From: Loxodes magnus
Lineage: Eukaryota; Ciliophora; Karyorelictea; Loxodida; Loxodidae
Length of the DNA: 64,000 nucleotides
Direction: 5' to 3'
NCBI GenBank assembly: GCA_946699065.1
Contig: CAMPDV010001298.1
Location: 1 to 64,000, forward strand
Shown: piece after piece, positions 37,250-50,205 of the stretch
How positions within the stretch are numbered: position 1 is the stretch's first letter
Layout of the letters: each line of letters starts with the position of its first letter
Made by a program: the position numbers and the translations under genes
The notes under the pieces: model-generated
What the model saw: only the letters and a program-made list of their open reading frames with translations
The model's database searches: none
Told to the model about the DNA's origin: nothing

Positions 37250-37595
37250 TTAAAACTAGTGAATTTTAAGTATTTTCATTTATTTTACTTTAAATTGGTG
37301 CTTATAATGATATAATTATTACACCACAATTATACAGTTTCTTTGTATACATGTATTTAACTTTACTATCATTCATTATTTCAAGATCATTTTTTAGGAG
37401 AAATTCTTATAATTTATATGTATTATCAAATTATTTTCAGGATTGTATGCAAAACCTTATAAAAGAGTGTTGAAATTTCCCGTCAGTATATGTGGATTCT
37501 CATCAAACTTATTTAGCAATGTGTCAAGAAGTTCATAAGCTTAATCTTTGATATCTTAATTTAAAAACCATTGTTAAAAAATTTTATATCTATCA
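37250..37595 (-). mobile_element. LINE endonuclease fragment (LINE-D)
   Basis: The reverse strand reads DIKDQAYELLDTLLNKF, then ENPHILTGNFNTLLQG, aligning with NIKDQAYDYINLLLNQF and HILMGDFNTPLQD of LINE-C. The catalytic Asp of GDFN is Asn here (GNFN, 37468-37482). It abuts the left edge of repeat copy 3 and lies just upstream of LINE-C. It is only a fragment; no RT or tail is present. Confidence 0.65.
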
Positions 37596-37599
37596 AAAA

Positions 37600-40500
37600 T
37601 CTAACCCTTTTTTTTAATTTATCCATCCTGAAAATCTTTTGAAGTGTAAGACTCAGAGCTAAAAAATAAAAAATAATTTTTCCAAATTTCATTCTTTACT
37701 TTCTTTTCTCTCTTTTTAATTGAGATCCTTCTCAATTAAGTAAATTCTTATAAAATTAAAAAATTTTATCACTAGTTTTTCATTTACTTGAAAAGAAATT
37801 AAAATTTTTTTAATTTTAGTTCAAGTCAAAAAAGATTAATTTTTATCAAAAACATAAACAATAGCTTTTTTTTTTAATTTCAAAAAAATTAAACTTATCA
37901 AATTTTTTTTCTTGAAATAAAAAAGCAACAAAAAATTTGCTAAAATCAAAAAAAATCAAATATTTTTCCTTAAAACAAAAATAAGTGTTTTCATTTTTAC
38001 AAAATACATTTTAAAAAGAAGATTTACAAATTCTAATTATACTAAAAAATTTTTTAAATTCCTATCTTTTTCAAAAATCTTTTATATTTGCAATTTTTTT
38101 TGAAATTTTATTCCCTTTTAACTTTTTTCATCCCGAAATAATTAAATTTATTCCGTCCCAGAAATCTATGGTAGTATAAATCACTGAGCAAATAACAAAT
38201 TTGTAATTTTTCGAAAAAATTTTTAATCAAAGGAAGCTATAAAAATTCATTTTCCTAAAAAAAAACAAATTTTTTAAAAATTTTCCAACAAATATTTTCA
38301 AAAATCGCTTTCAAAAATATATTATAAAAAAATTTTTAAATTTTTTATTCCTATTTAGGTATTTTTTATTCCTTTTTAGCTTTTTTATTCCGAAATAAAA
38401 AAATTTATTCCTATTTAGGATTTTTTATCCCGAAATAATTAAATTTATTCCGTCCCAAAAATCTTTGGTAGTGTAAAACTATGAGCAAAAAAACAAATTT
38501 TTTTTTTCATGAAATTTAAGCTCTAAACCTGAAAGATAAAAACTTACCATCAGAAAAATTAATTTTCCAAATCGGAAACGAAACATATTAAACTTAAATT
38601 TTAAAATTTAATAATTATAATAAACACTAATAATTAATTATAATTAATAATAATAATAATTAATATTAAATATCAATCATAAAAAAACAAAATTAAAAAA
38701 CAAAATTTAATTTAATTTAAAATAAAATAAATACTTAATTAAATTTTTTAATTAATAATCAAAATTATAAACTAACTTTAACCTTATAAATAATATTTTA
38801 ACTACTTCACAAAAAAAACGAAAATTTTTACTCAACTTGAAATTTTTACAAAATCTAAAAATAAATCTTTAAAATTTTATAGCATAAATTTAAACTTAAA
38901 TTTATTGTACGTCTTCATTTAACAAAATTATATTTTAATACTTTTTAAACATTACCACTTTAAATCAACATACCTCACTAATTTCTATAACATATTACTC
39001 AACCTTTTTTTTAAACCAATAATATTTAAGAATATAGCAAATTTTAAATAAATTAAAAAAAATTCATAAAACTAAAAACATTATTACCATTAAACATTCA
39101 TTTAAATGAATAATCAATATCTTATATCTTTAATCGTAAAATTAAATTAAGTCAAATAGCAAGTTACTCAACTCGAAATGCTCCATTTTCTCACAGTATT
39201 GTCATGTCCTCCCGATACCAACCATCTATTATCAACACTCGATGCTATAGAAGATATTGGATCTGTATGCCCTTACAAAGTCTATATACATTCACCCTTA
39301 TCAAAGTTCCAGATCTTGATTGTTTTATCCCATGAACCAGAAAATATAACACTTGAATCAACACTTAACTGAATACTACGTACACCATCTACGTGACCTT
39401 GAAGAGTACGAATAAACTAACCAGAAGAGAAGTCCCATATCTTAATAGTCCTGTCACCAGAACCTGATATTGTATATCTATTATCCTTAGACACTATCAC
39501 CGATAAAACAGAACCTAAATGCCCAGTAAGAGTTCGCACAAGCTGGCCAGTCTAGAAATCCCAAATCTTTATTGTTGTATCCCAAGATCCCGATATAATA
39601 TATCTAGAGTCATAGGAGATTATTACCGATATAACTGTATTAGTATGCCCCGTTATAATTCTTTGGAGAACACCATTGTGGAAATTTCAGATCTTTATGG
39701 TTTTGTCATAAGATCCCGATACTATATAGTTAGAGTCAGGGGAGATTACTACCGAGTAAACTGAGGAAGTATGTCCCGTTATAGTTCTTTAGAGAGTTCC
39801 ATTGTGGTAATTTCAGATCTTTATCGTGTTATCGAAAGATCCCGATATAATATATCTAGAGTCTGGGGATATTACTACCGATAAAATATTAGAAGTATGT
39901 CCTGTTATAGTTCTTTGGAGAGCACCTGTCTGGAAATTCCAGATCTTTATCGAATTTTCAGGATATCCTGAACTTGATACTATTCAATTCAGGTCACTTG
40001 ATATAGCTACCGATAACACAGCTGAAGAATGAACAGTAAGGATTTAATCTAAAAAATATTAAAGAAATACCTTTACTTTGATCATAACTGATCTTGTTTA
40101 TTAACTTTTAGTAGCATAAGTTAGGCAGAATTTCATACTTAAAATGAAGTAGAGATATTTTCCCTAGTATGTGGCTTCTCGCTCTTAAGAGTTTTCTTAA
40201 AAAAATAATTTTAGTAAATTGCTTTTCTTTTTTCTCCATTTTAATTTTTATAACTTATTTAAATAACTATTTAATTAAAATAACTCAATAAATTTTACTT
40301 ACTTAATTTCAATACAATTAAACTATTAAATTATTTATTAAGCATACTTATAAGTATCTTCTAAAACATTGATTTTTCTATTTTTGTCTTAAAACAAGAC
40401 AATATATAAAACTAATAATGTACAAACTTTTACAATTTTAATTATTTTATATCCTTTTACTTTTAAATAAAAGGATAATTTATTATTTCAAAAGTTTATA

Positions 40501-41330
40501 ACGAAGAATTTATATCCCTATTATAATAACTTTAATATGCATTTATTAATTACAACTTATTTGTGCTTTAAATCAAAGACTCTTAATAAGAATACCTTAT
40601 TTCTTTATAGACTCTTTTAATTGGTAAATAAAATATTAGCATTTTTTAAGGCTATTGCTATTAATTATTACTTTTCACTTACATTTAATTAAAAAAAAGG
40701 ATTTCTTTAAGCTTTTTACTAATTAAAAAAAAGTAAATAAAATTGAGTTTCTTATTAATTAGTTTGAATAAATATTAAAAAACTCTAAATTATTTAAAAC
40801 AAAGTATTTTTAGAATTTATAAGATAAATCTTTTATTTGTCCACTTTCTTACTATTATTTAATTAAAACTTTTTATTTATAAAGGTCTCTCTTAAAATAA
40901 TAAACTAATATAATTTATTACCTTTAATGTTGATTCTAAGCAAAATATATAAATGTAATAAATACATTTAGATAACTTTCTCTTTTTATAGCAAACTAAT
41001 ATTATATTTATTATTTATGTTATTTTTGTAATTATCATTTCAATCTAATAATACCTTTATTCTAGATTATTTAAAGATAAAAACTTAATTCTATTATTCT
41101 ATACAAATCTATATTGTATTGCTAACACTATTAATACTCTCTTTATTAAAATTAGTTGTTTGATATTTAGAAAATTATAAGCTTTTAAGAAAGCATATTT
41201 TTAATATCTTCTATTATTATTTTCTGAATTAATAGAAAGAGTTAACTTAACATAATATGTTTCTTTGTAGTATTAGATAATATAAGTATTAGATTAGCTA
41301 ATATAAACTATTTAAAACTAATCTAATAGA
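37600..41330 (-). repeat. Long segmental repeat, copy 3 (inverted, partial)
   Basis: Reverse-oriented copy containing the WD40 gene, its upstream region (to about 41330, matching 22220-22480 of copy 2) and part of the downstream spacer with the CGG-containing motifs. Within it the ACTACCAAAGATTTTCGG-type motif is present twice, at 38140-38190 and 38430-38480, as if about 290 bp had been duplicated. The flanks diverge more from copies 1, 2 and 4 than those do from each other. Together with copy 2 it forms a widely spaced inverted repeat enclosing the LINE nest. Confidence 0.8.
39168..40239 (-). CDS. Seven-bladed WD40 repeat protein (copy 3)
   Basis: Reverse-strand paralogue: [17 protein letters not shown], intron 40049-40076 (28 nt, same sequence ends), seven blades, TGA 39168; 348 codons after splicing. 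It lacks the first five or so residues of copies 1 and 4. Blade tips differ from the others (for example GHTSNIL, GHVDGVR, GHTDPIS) while IKIW cores are unchanged. TGA again encodes Trp in blade 1 and in the IKIW of blades 2-4. Intact in spite of the more diverged surroundings, which argues that the protein is kept by selection. Confidence 0.87.
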
Positions 41331-41339
41331 TTATTATTT

Positions 41340-41965
41340 ACTCTTAATACATTTTATTAGTCTACTATTATTCTATATCTTTCGGTTCCTAATCAGCAAT
41401 ACTTCATGTTTTGCTTTATAGCACATCATAATTTGTAAATTCTGCAATATTGGGGTATAAGACGAAACTCCCATCATAAGTACATGAGAATAATATATGG
41501 AAGAAAGAGAAAGATGTAAATCTTAATTGTACAACATTTATCTCAATAGCAGGTTTAGAATTAATAGATTTACCAAACTTTGAACTAATACACATATATG
41601 AGGCAGTTAACAATTTAATTACTGAATACGTAACCAATAAGAAAAACTGAAGTAATAAATAGACTTTATAGTAAAAGATTACATTAAAGAAATATTAAAA
41701 AAAGGAAGAAAAGATACATTGAAAGAATTTTATCAAATAAAAAAGTAATTGACAAATATTTTTTTGGGATCTAATGAACATACGTTATTATATAATGAAT
41801 TAACTAAACAAAGAAAATAGAAACTAAGCAAGGGAGAGCAAGAGGAATTTTAGAGAAAAGTTGAATTTAATCTAAGGTAAGTGAAAAAAAGATTAACAGA
41901 TAGTGAAAATGAATTAAGAACTAAAATTAAGAACTAAAATTAAGCGTAAAAAAGTTTAGAATTAG
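41340..41965 (+). CDS. Protein of unknown function, probably 5'-truncated
   Basis: Immediately beyond the edge of repeat copy 3 a forward frame reads AILHVLLYSTSQFVNSAILG, KDVNLNCTTFISIAGLELID, IHIYEAVNNLITEYVTNKKN and then TGA 41648. A 20-nt GT..AG interval (41651-41670, GTAATAAATAG..TATAG) or a frameshift joins it to DYIKEILKKGRKDTLKEFYQ, TNIFLGSNEHTLLYNELTK and VEFNLRQVKKRLTDSENEL. Both parts are clearly protein-like. No ATG is apparent at the left, so the repeat junction may have removed the 5' end. The right end is not defined; the frame stays open well beyond 41965. Confidence 0.45.
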
Positions 41966-42832
41966 TTAATTATATATATTATGCTTAATTAAAAGCCAAC
42001 CATAGGCTAAAATTATATCTTATTTTAACCACTTATCTTTAATTAAATTGTATTAGATTGCATAATCTCATTTCTATTAATCAGATACTCACATCAATTA
42101 TCATTATAAAATCAATCAACTAAACTAAAGTTAACTTTCTAATTATTTTAATCAATCCATTTCAAACTAAAATTAAGTCTCTAACAACTAAAAACAGACT
42201 TCCTTATATAATAACTATGGATTAAACCTTTCAAAATTACTTATTTATACTAAATTTACTATCATCTTAATATTAAGCCTTTAGCTTTAACTTACTTTAC
42301 ATTTCTTTAACTAAGGCTAACAATCTACTCTATTAATAAGCTATTTTACTATATAATTAAGGATCTCATTTTTAATCATGCTAGGTGTTGCTGTTAAACA
42401 ATAAAATTAAAGCTAGTTAAACATTTATCAAGAAAAAGATAGCAAGTCTAATATGATAAAAGCTAAATGAAAATCTATAATCTAATAAAATAAGAACTTC
42501 ATTAAATCAACCAAAATAAATTACATCTAGAAAATTTATAACTAAGTAAATTATATTAAAGTTAAAGCTTGAATTTGAGATTGCAATTTTGATGAAAACT
42601 ACCTTCAAAAGCTGAAAAATTGTATGAAATAGCTATTGCATAAAGCAATTTTAAGAAAGATAAATAGAATAAAACAAAAGATAAAATGAGAGAAACAACA
42701 ATAATAAAAAGAAAAATTTAAGAAAAAAACTAAAATGCTATAAAATTAAAGAAGGCCTAAATCTATTGATAAAGTTATTTTGTGTAATTTTTCTGCTAGA
42801 TATCAGCGCTAAAAGAAAAAGAACTATGATGC

Positions 42833-43069
42833 ATGGTGAATATAAACATAACTATGAAAAGAAAACTAGAAAAAAAGTTGAATAACTATAAATTCAAGCA
42901 ATACTTGTTTCTAATGCGTAGAACTTACATTCAATATATCACTGTAGAAATTCGAACAAAAATTAAAAGAACAAGAATTAGAGCTCTAATTGCGATTTAT
43001 AAAGATGCTATGATAATTTTGCGTGCGTGCTTTGGCTTATTTAAGCCTTTAGAGTTCTTTCAAACCTAA
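42833..43069 (+). CDS. Possible small basic protein
   Basis: From ATG 42833 (MVNINITMKRKLEKK..) 78 codons without TAA, TAG or TGA, including IKRTRIRALIAIYKDAM. After 43069 the frame continues through TAA. A competing frame across 42785-42900 is also protein-like. Lysine/arginine-rich; family not recognised. Confidence 0.25.
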   Translation: MVNINITMKRKLEKKLNNYKFKQYLFLMRRTYIQYITVEIRTKIKRTRIRALIAIYKDAMIILRACFGLFKPLEFFQT

Positions 43070-43757
43070 ATTTTAATTTATTTTTCTGCCTTTAATTATT
43101 CTAGCAAAATCAATTGCATATTTTTTTATTTCTTAGTGTTTCTCAATTAAATTTATGCATTTTCATAGCTCTTCTATTTCTTAAATTTATAATTTTTGCA
43201 TTAAAAAATTCCATCAGCTGAGAAATATAATATCTAAGAATATATCTTAGGATATTAATTTGAAGATCAATGAAGACTAATTTATATAAGCAGGGTATTA
43301 TCTTTTAGTACCTATAGGTATTAGCTTATTTTCTTAAATTTCCCTAATAATTAATCTTCCTCTGGTTTATTATAAATTTTAGTTTCTTTATTAAAACTTT
43401 CTTCAATTGATGAACTAATTAGTCTTATTATCTTACTAATTAAGATTCTAATTAGCTTTATGCTTCTAATTTTTCTAAATTTACAAATAATTACTCTTTT
43501 ATTATTTATGCATCTTGCAATATAGATTATCTTTCATATTATTACATTTTTTATACAGTTCCGTCTTTTATAAATTTAACTTCTCATCTAATCTCCAATG
43601 AGATATATCTATAGGAATGTTTAGCTGTATAGGTAAATATTCAGGCTTTTTTTTATAATTGTAGTCTTGGACTATCTATGTTCTGTTTACTTAAAAAGCT
43701 TAAATTACTTTATTAATTTTTAATAATTTAAGACTTAACTGTAATGAAGAGTTATTA

Positions 43758-44451
43758 ATGAACTCTTTTCTTGGCTCTATTTTAATAAATAAACACTTAT
43801 ATTTTATTAATTTTTAAATTAAATTTATTAAAAAAGAAAAAAAGCTAATCCTTAATTTATTGAAGCAAGTAAATCATTATCAACTTAATAAAACTTACTA
43901 AGCGATTTTATTAGCTGTAGAGACTAAATTTTATTATAGATTAGTTATAGAATCAGCTAAACCTTCTATTTTGTGATAATATTCATAAACAAGTTGTGAA
44001 CAGTTAGCTTGCAAGATTGAGGAAGAGACTTAAATCTTAATAGAATAATATAAGCATTAGAAGTAACAAATGAAGACTAAGGTAAGAACACTTTAATACA
44101 TTAATATGTATAATTATAACTTAATAATAATAAAACTTAAAGGCGTAAATTTCAAGCTCCACTTAAAATTCTTAAATGGTACCATGCTGAGATATCAATT
44201 CTTAAAAATATTAGGATTAACTTAAAGAGACAATTTTTAAGCAGAAAAGAATATTCCAAATAAGATGTTTAAAAGCATTGAAGTTAATTGAAGAGATTAG
44301 TTGAAAGTTGTAATTTAAGATCAAGGATTTTATAGAAGTCAATTCTCGGTTGGCTGGAACATCAAGAACTCCAAAAAACAAAAATAACTAAAAGGGAATA
44401 GAAGTGGAAAAAGGAAGAGTTTAGGAACAAGTTATAGATATGAAATAATGA
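43758..44451 (+). CDS. Coiled-coil protein of unknown function, two exons
   Basis: ATG 43758 (MNSFLGSILINKH..) opens 108 codons ending ..QKQQMKTK; a canonical 61-nt intron at 44082-44142 (GTAAGA..TTAAAG) falls exactly between codons; exon 2 (AQISSSTQNSQMVPC..) runs 103 codons to TGA 44449. The product is 210 residues. The first half includes TYQAILLAVETKFYYRLVIE and a helix CKIEEETQILIEQYKHQ; the second LKALKLIEEISWKL and VNSRLAGTSRTPKNKN. TGA encodes Trp in ILWQY, PCWDI and EISWKL. Both exons independently look coding, so the model is stronger than most here. No family recognised. Confidence 0.6.
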
Positions 44452-44459
44452 TTTAAGCC

Positions 44460-46395
44460 TTCAAGTGAACTTGATTTATCTAAAATTTTAACATTCATTA
44501 GATTAAGAAGATTAAGAAGATTAGTTTGCTTGGTTATCTTTTAATAGAATTTAAATTTTAATCTTTTAGCTATAAAGCATTAGAGCAAAATCATAATATC
44601 ATCTTATTTAAAAATAAGGAATGGATTAAAATAATAATAATAAGACTCAATTTTAGATAAAGGAAATTAGTATAATTTTAAGAATAAGAAAAATAATAAT
44701 AGTAGAAGACTTCTTAACTAAAAGTATTTCTATTAATATATTAATTGAATATCTTTAATTTTATATAAATCTTTATTAAATAAAAGAAAGATTCCTATTT
44801 CATTTAAATTAAAGAAATAAAAGACTTAACTGGGAACAATAAATGTTTTAATACCTTCTAAACTTCACTAAAGTCTTAACTCCATCTAAACTGACTGAAA
44901 AATTATCCCAAAATAAGGATTTGAGACTTAGCAAGTAAATAAGAATAACAATTATAATTTGCAAATAAGAAATTTTAAGTCATAAATCAAAAAGAAATTA
45001 ATAGACATCAAAAATAAAATATTTAGATTTTAAGGTTTACTGAAGCTATTGGAAATTATTTTTATTTGAAAGTGAAAAAGGATTAATTGAGCAGAATAAG
45101 AGTAAAAAACTACAAAAAATACCTGTTAAGAATAAAATCTAAGAAGTATAAAATAAACAAATAGGAAATATTATAATCAGTTTGAATTCTGATTTTGAGA
45201 ATTAGAAAAATCTTCGCAAAACAAAAGAAATGCCTCATTAAATAATTACAAAAGTGGCAAAAATAACGAAGTAAGATAATTTTAGACCATAGAATGAGCT
45301 ACAACCTTCAGTTCAATAGATGGGAAGTGAAAAAATAGAATTTAGAGGAAGTTCTTTAATGATAGAATAAGAAAAAATTTAGGAAATAAGACTCAAATAA
45401 AAGCATCTAAAAACCAAAAGCAACCTAGAAAGCTAATTTTTATTTCTTCTAATAAAATTTTGTTATCATGTACTAATAGAAAGGAACTTAGGAATTTTTA
45501 ACAATGATTTCACAAAATTATTAAAGATATCTTAAGCTAAATTAGGAGATTATAAAACTAGCCTTTGAATTTTGCAGAGAGATAGAGAATTAAAAATAAA
45601 TGACATAATACAAGTCTTTAAGTTTACTATATTTAAATTATTATTCTTAGCATTCTTTAAAATATAAACTATATTAATAATAGATAAAGAAGCACTAACT
45701 AATATATAGATATTAATGCTTTTAATTATAAGGAAATGTATATAGCTAAAATAATAAAGTATTATAAACTAAATAAAGAAATTATAATACAAATTAAAGT
45801 TAAAAATAATAGCATTAGTAAGCTTATATAAGTAATTTAACTAAGGCTATATAACTAATATTAAGAAGCTTAGTATTTTAAAAGTAACTAATAAATTAAT
45901 TATTCCTTTCTTAAGTTAATCTTAATCAATAGGTATCTTATACTATTACTATATATTTATTAGCATTCTATTTATTTTTATTATTAAGCAATATTTCCAC
46001 TAAAATAATTAAATGAACTACATTAGATGAAAATTATCTTAAAATATTAGAAAAATACAAAAGATTTGAAAAGAAAACAAGTAAACTACTGAGCTTGATA
46101 CACAGCTAGAATAAATGAATAAAAGAAATATAGATCTAATCACTAAAATAGCAAACTATGGTAAATTTATTTACCTCAAGTATTTAAATAGCATCTTTAT
46201 TTTGGATATAAGATTGAATAATAGAATCTACAAGTTAAAACTTAATTATTTATAGTTCACATAACTAATAATTAAAATACAATTAAGTTAGACTTATAAG
46301 CTTATAATAGACAAAAGAAACTTAGAAAATTAAAACTAGAGAAGTTTATTATTTATAAAGAGCTAAAGTTTTCCTTTAATAATAATAATAATAAT
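44460..46395. other. AT-rich stretch without supported genes
   Basis: About 1.9 kb with no convincing coding pattern on either strand. A (ATA)-type run occurs near 46380-46400. Confidence 0.45.
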
Positions 46396-46409
46396 ATACT
46401 TAAAGTTAG

Positions 46410-47208
46410 TAGAGTTTTGCATTCTCTGGAATTGCAACCAGTTCCTGCGGACAGTTTTTTTAACGTGGGTGTGATTCACGACCTTTTTATTAAGTGGAAG
46501 GTTACCACTGTAACCGTTCGAGTGGTCTTGCAAAAAGCTTTTATTTGTAGATCCCTGTTGGAGTTATTCATAGTTTATTGAGTTGTCTCCATGTTCTTTT
46601 CTGCTCTTATTCGTTTATTTTCTTTCATTATCAACAGTTTTTTAAAATATGTTGATTTGATTTGCAACATAACAAAGTTTGTATTATTATCTTTATTTCG
46701 TTCTTTTTTATGATAATTTATTTTCTATATTTTCTAATCTTTTAATGAAACTTGTAGCAATCATTTCTTTTTCTGGATTCAATTCTGTTTTTAATTCTAT
46801 TGGTATTTTTTCTATTTCCATTTTTGTGTCGTATTTAAAATTTTATTATGATTAAGTTCAGAGTTATTCTTCCGTTATTAATTTGCTACAAATAAGTTAT
46901 CTTCTAAGTATTAGTAATTCGTTGTTCTAATCTTCTATGTTACTCATTAGTTCCCGTATTTTTTCGCCTAAGTTGTAAGTTGTTTCTTCATAATTTGAGA
47001 TTACTTTTTACATTTGGTCTAATTAAATTTAAAGTTTTTGATTAGTTTCGTTTTTAGGTTAACTTATCTCTATTTATCCTACCATAATTTTACCTTCTGA
47101 AGAAGAGCTTGACTCCTCCTATTGTTATTATTTTTTCTAAATTTCTTTTGCCGCTTTTCTCTTTAGGTTTCTAAGTTAATTTTTTGAGAGTCGAAGAGAT
47201 TAATCCAT
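46410..47208 (-). CDS. Coiled-coil protein with a basic C-terminal region
   Basis: Reverse-strand frame from ATG 47208: MDQSLRLSKNQLRNLKRKAA, a Q/E/S stretch, a coiled coil (IQLDQMQKVISNYEETTYNL, KIRELMSNIEDQNNELLIL), then KEMIATSFIKRLENIENKL and a GC-richer tail (YSGNLPLNKKVVNHTHVKK, RRNWLQFQRMQN). More than 250 codons in one frame with one TGA (Trp) are consistent throughout, and first-position G is enriched. The 3' end is not defined; beyond about 46410 composition turns AT-rich without a TGA. It recalls the coiled-coil gene of copies 1 and 4 in layout (short MD leader, basic patch, S/E tract, heptads) but not in clear sequence. Confidence 0.5.
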
Positions 47209-47280
47209 TTTTTTTCTTCTTAGTTTTCCTTTAATTTAAGATTATTTTTGATATTAAATGTAGTAGCTTAACTAAAGCAC

Positions 47281-47313
47281 TTTAATTATCTTTTAACTTT
47301 AACTTTAACTTTA
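47281..47313. repeat. (TTTAAC)n microsatellite
   Basis: Four tandem TTTAAC units in the 190-bp interval between two divergently read genes. No further role can be inferred. Confidence 0.8.
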
Positions 47314-47394
47314 ACTCTTTAAACGCTTTAGATGTAATCTAGCTTAATAATTTTTTTAATTTTAGTTAATCTTAAAATTTTAAAGCCAAACAAA

Positions 47395-47979
47395 ATGGAA
47401 AATATTCAGCCACAACTAAAAAACACTTATCTATATTAAAAATAAAAACTAACAAATATTTAGAAAATAAAGAAGAGATGAAAGATGAATCTTTCTATTT
47501 AAAATAATCAAATTGATAGAAGATTCTTATTCTATAGCACATTTGATTCTTTTGCTCGGAAAAACACTAGAAGGGATTTATCTGTGTAAAAAGATCTATA
47601 GCTAAAATAGAAAGAAGAAATCAAGAGATATCTTTAACGTATCTACTTCTGATTAATCAAGAATGAAATTACCTTTACATCCTAAAAAGAATATTCTTAA
47701 AAGCACGACATTTACAGTATTCAGAGCGTAAAAGAAATGGATTCTGACTACCTTTCAATCAAAAATAAGTATGGAAAAAGGTGATAAGGTCCGAATATTC
47801 AAATCCGAGCAGAACTATTTCAGTGACTTAAGTATCTTTAAATAGACATTAGAAAAGAAGATTTTCTTTTTAACAAGTTCGATTTCAAGTGTTCTTAATT
47901 CCTCACTAGTGATTCAGCTTAAATAGATTATTTTAACATAAAAATTTAATTTTTGCTATATAGAATATCTCCCTAATGA
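47395..47979 (+). CDS. Protein of unknown function, 194 aa
   Basis: ATG 47395 (MENIQPQLKNTYLYQ..) to TGA 47977, one frame, 195 codons. Codons in the middle are strongly purine-first (EEIKRYLQRIYFWLIKN, HDIYSIQSVKEMDSDYLSIK, RAELFQWLKYLQIDI). TGA stands at four likely tryptophans (KRWK, YFWL, KRWQG, FQWL). The two other frames are less purine-first. Divergent from the coiled-coil gene at 47208. No family recognised. Confidence 0.48.
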
Positions 47980-48339
47980 TTATTGTTCTAAGTTATTCTA
48001 TTTTACTAGCTATTACTTATTATTTATTTTTTATACTGTTACTCAGCTTGTACTTGTAGAAATAGGATTTAGATAAGGTTTTTAAGTATTCCAAACATTT
48101 CTTTTAAAAATAGAATATTTTATTTGCTTATTAAATAAGAACTCTTTTTAATTAAAATTAAATTTATTAATAATCTTCAAAGTATTAAATGATATAAGCA
48201 GTATAGTTAACTATGTTTAATTAAACATTATTTTACTTATTATTATTTTGCTTTATTTATAGTTCTTTGAACAATCTCTTTATTAATTATTATTATAGCT
48301 ACTTCTTACATTAACTTCTTTTCATCACTATTTTAATAA

Positions 48340-48991
48340 TCATAATACCATTTTGCTTTTAAGATTTTAAATTAAAAGAGTCAATAAACTAGCAAGAATA
48401 TTTGTAATTAAGGCTTTTAATGTGAAGAATGTTAAGATAAAATTATCTAAATACACGTAAAGCCAAAAATTGTTGTTTAATCTATAACTTGTTCCGAGAT
48501 ATTTGCCTTTCTTTGTTTCTTTTTATTTTTATTTATTTCTTTAATTGGAATTAATTCTATTTCATTGAAACTGTTTATAAATTACAGAAAGCGCTTCATG
48601 TTTAACTAAAAATTTCAAGTTATCTTCTTAATTTGATTTCAAACTTCTAATTATTATCTAATGATTTAGGTCAGAAAAATGTAAAACTTTAATTTGTTTT
48701 TATATGATCTAAAAAATGTTTCCCTAGTTTAAGGTTTATATCTTATATTTCTTATTAACAATTTTAATAACTGGACAGATGGCTTTAATCTTTTTTAGCT
48801 TAGTTGTACTTTAATTTGGACATAAATACCAAAAAAACCTCATCACTAGCACTATTACATCTATATCTTTGATAAGCCAATTTTTTAATTCATACTCAAA
48901 GTCTCTAACATTTACACTAAAAAGATAGTAAAATTAAAAATTTTTCGAAAATATAAAATTAGAACGTTTAAATCCTAAACAGAACTTTCCT
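48340..48991 (-). CDS. Protein of unknown function, start unresolved
   Basis: Reverse-strand frame readable from about 48991 (GKFCLGFKRSNFIFSK) through VRDFEYELKNWLIKDIDVIV, KLKKIKAICPVIKIVNKKYK, NLKFLVKHEALSVIYKQFQW (TGA=W) and LGTSYRLNNNFWLYVYLDNF to TGA 48340 after LKSKMVL. The frame is uninterrupted and protein-like over 210 codons. No ATG is apparent at the proposed left end; the frame continues upstream into hydrophobic AT-rich sequence, so an unseen intron or a start near 49100 is possible. No family recognised. Confidence 0.48.
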
Positions 48992-49049
48992 TTAGAAATT
49001 CTTTATATGAGCTAAATACAAAGAAAAATTTACCAAAAACAGAGCTTTT

Positions 49050-50200
49050 ACAATATAAAAGTAAAATAAAACTTAATAATTAACAAAAGATAAAAATAAT
49101 AAGAAACTATTTACTAAATTAAAAAATTAAAAAACTAAATCTTAATTGAAGTTAAGATACTTTATTAACTAAGAAAGTTTAAAAGCATGATAATAAAAAA
49201 ATCACCTATAAAGAGAATAAAAATTCTAAAAAACATTCGAAAAATGAATTTTTTTTTAAATTAAGAAAGTAAATATAAACTAAAGAATGTAAACATTTCA
49301 AACCTATTTATTAGACTTAATTATTATAATTAAAAAAAAATCCGCCACGTTTTCATATCCATTCCTTTACTTAATAAAAGCCTTTAAAATAAATTTATCT
49401 TTTATATATAAAGAGATGAAAACAAGATAGAGGTTTCAACTATGACTAATGAGAAAAGAATTGAAAATAAAGGCTGCTTAGAAAAAAGAAATTTTTGGAA
49501 GAAAAAAAAACTTGATTCGAGAAAAATATAAAAAACCTTAGAAATCAAAAAGAGCCATAACATAAAGAAAACAAATTATTTATTTTTTATTTAATTTTAA
49601 TTTTTTTATGATTTATATTCAAAAAGAATAGATTAAAAAACTTTTTTTGGATTAATAATAAAAAAATCACTTAAAATATTTTTTTAATATTAGTTAATAT
49701 GTCTTAAAACGAAAATTCATAAATTAAAGAATAAAAAATCTTACAAATCTATTTGATCAATATTTAAAAGAAAGTCAAACATAAAAAGATTTAAATTTAA
49801 AGAAAATTTACCGTTTCTTAAAAATTTGTATATAAGTTAAATATTGTATATGTAAACATAAACATCGAAAAAAAAAAAAAAGTTAAATTATAATAAAAAA
49901 TTAAAAAAAATTAATTAAAATAATTTTCGAATAAATAAAAATAAGTATCTATCATAAATCTATATATCAAATCACTTACTTTAAAAAAAATTATAATTGA
50001 AAAAATCATTATAAAGCAATTAGAAAAAAAACAGAAAAAAATATAAAACATAAATCAAAACTTTAAAAATAAGAAAAAATGAAACGAATAAAAATTGATA
50101 AAAAAATGATATAAAAGTTTAAAAAGTAAAAAAAAATGAAGTAAAAAAAAATTACAATAATAAAACAAATAAAAATTATTTAAGAAAGATGAGTTATAAA
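49050..50200. other. A-rich spacer without supported genes
   Basis: Long adenine tracts on the + strand (for example 49868-49881 and 49990-50160). No coding pattern or RNA gene is seen before the tRNA-like sequence at 50207. Confidence 0.45.
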
Positions 50201-50205
50201 GAATA

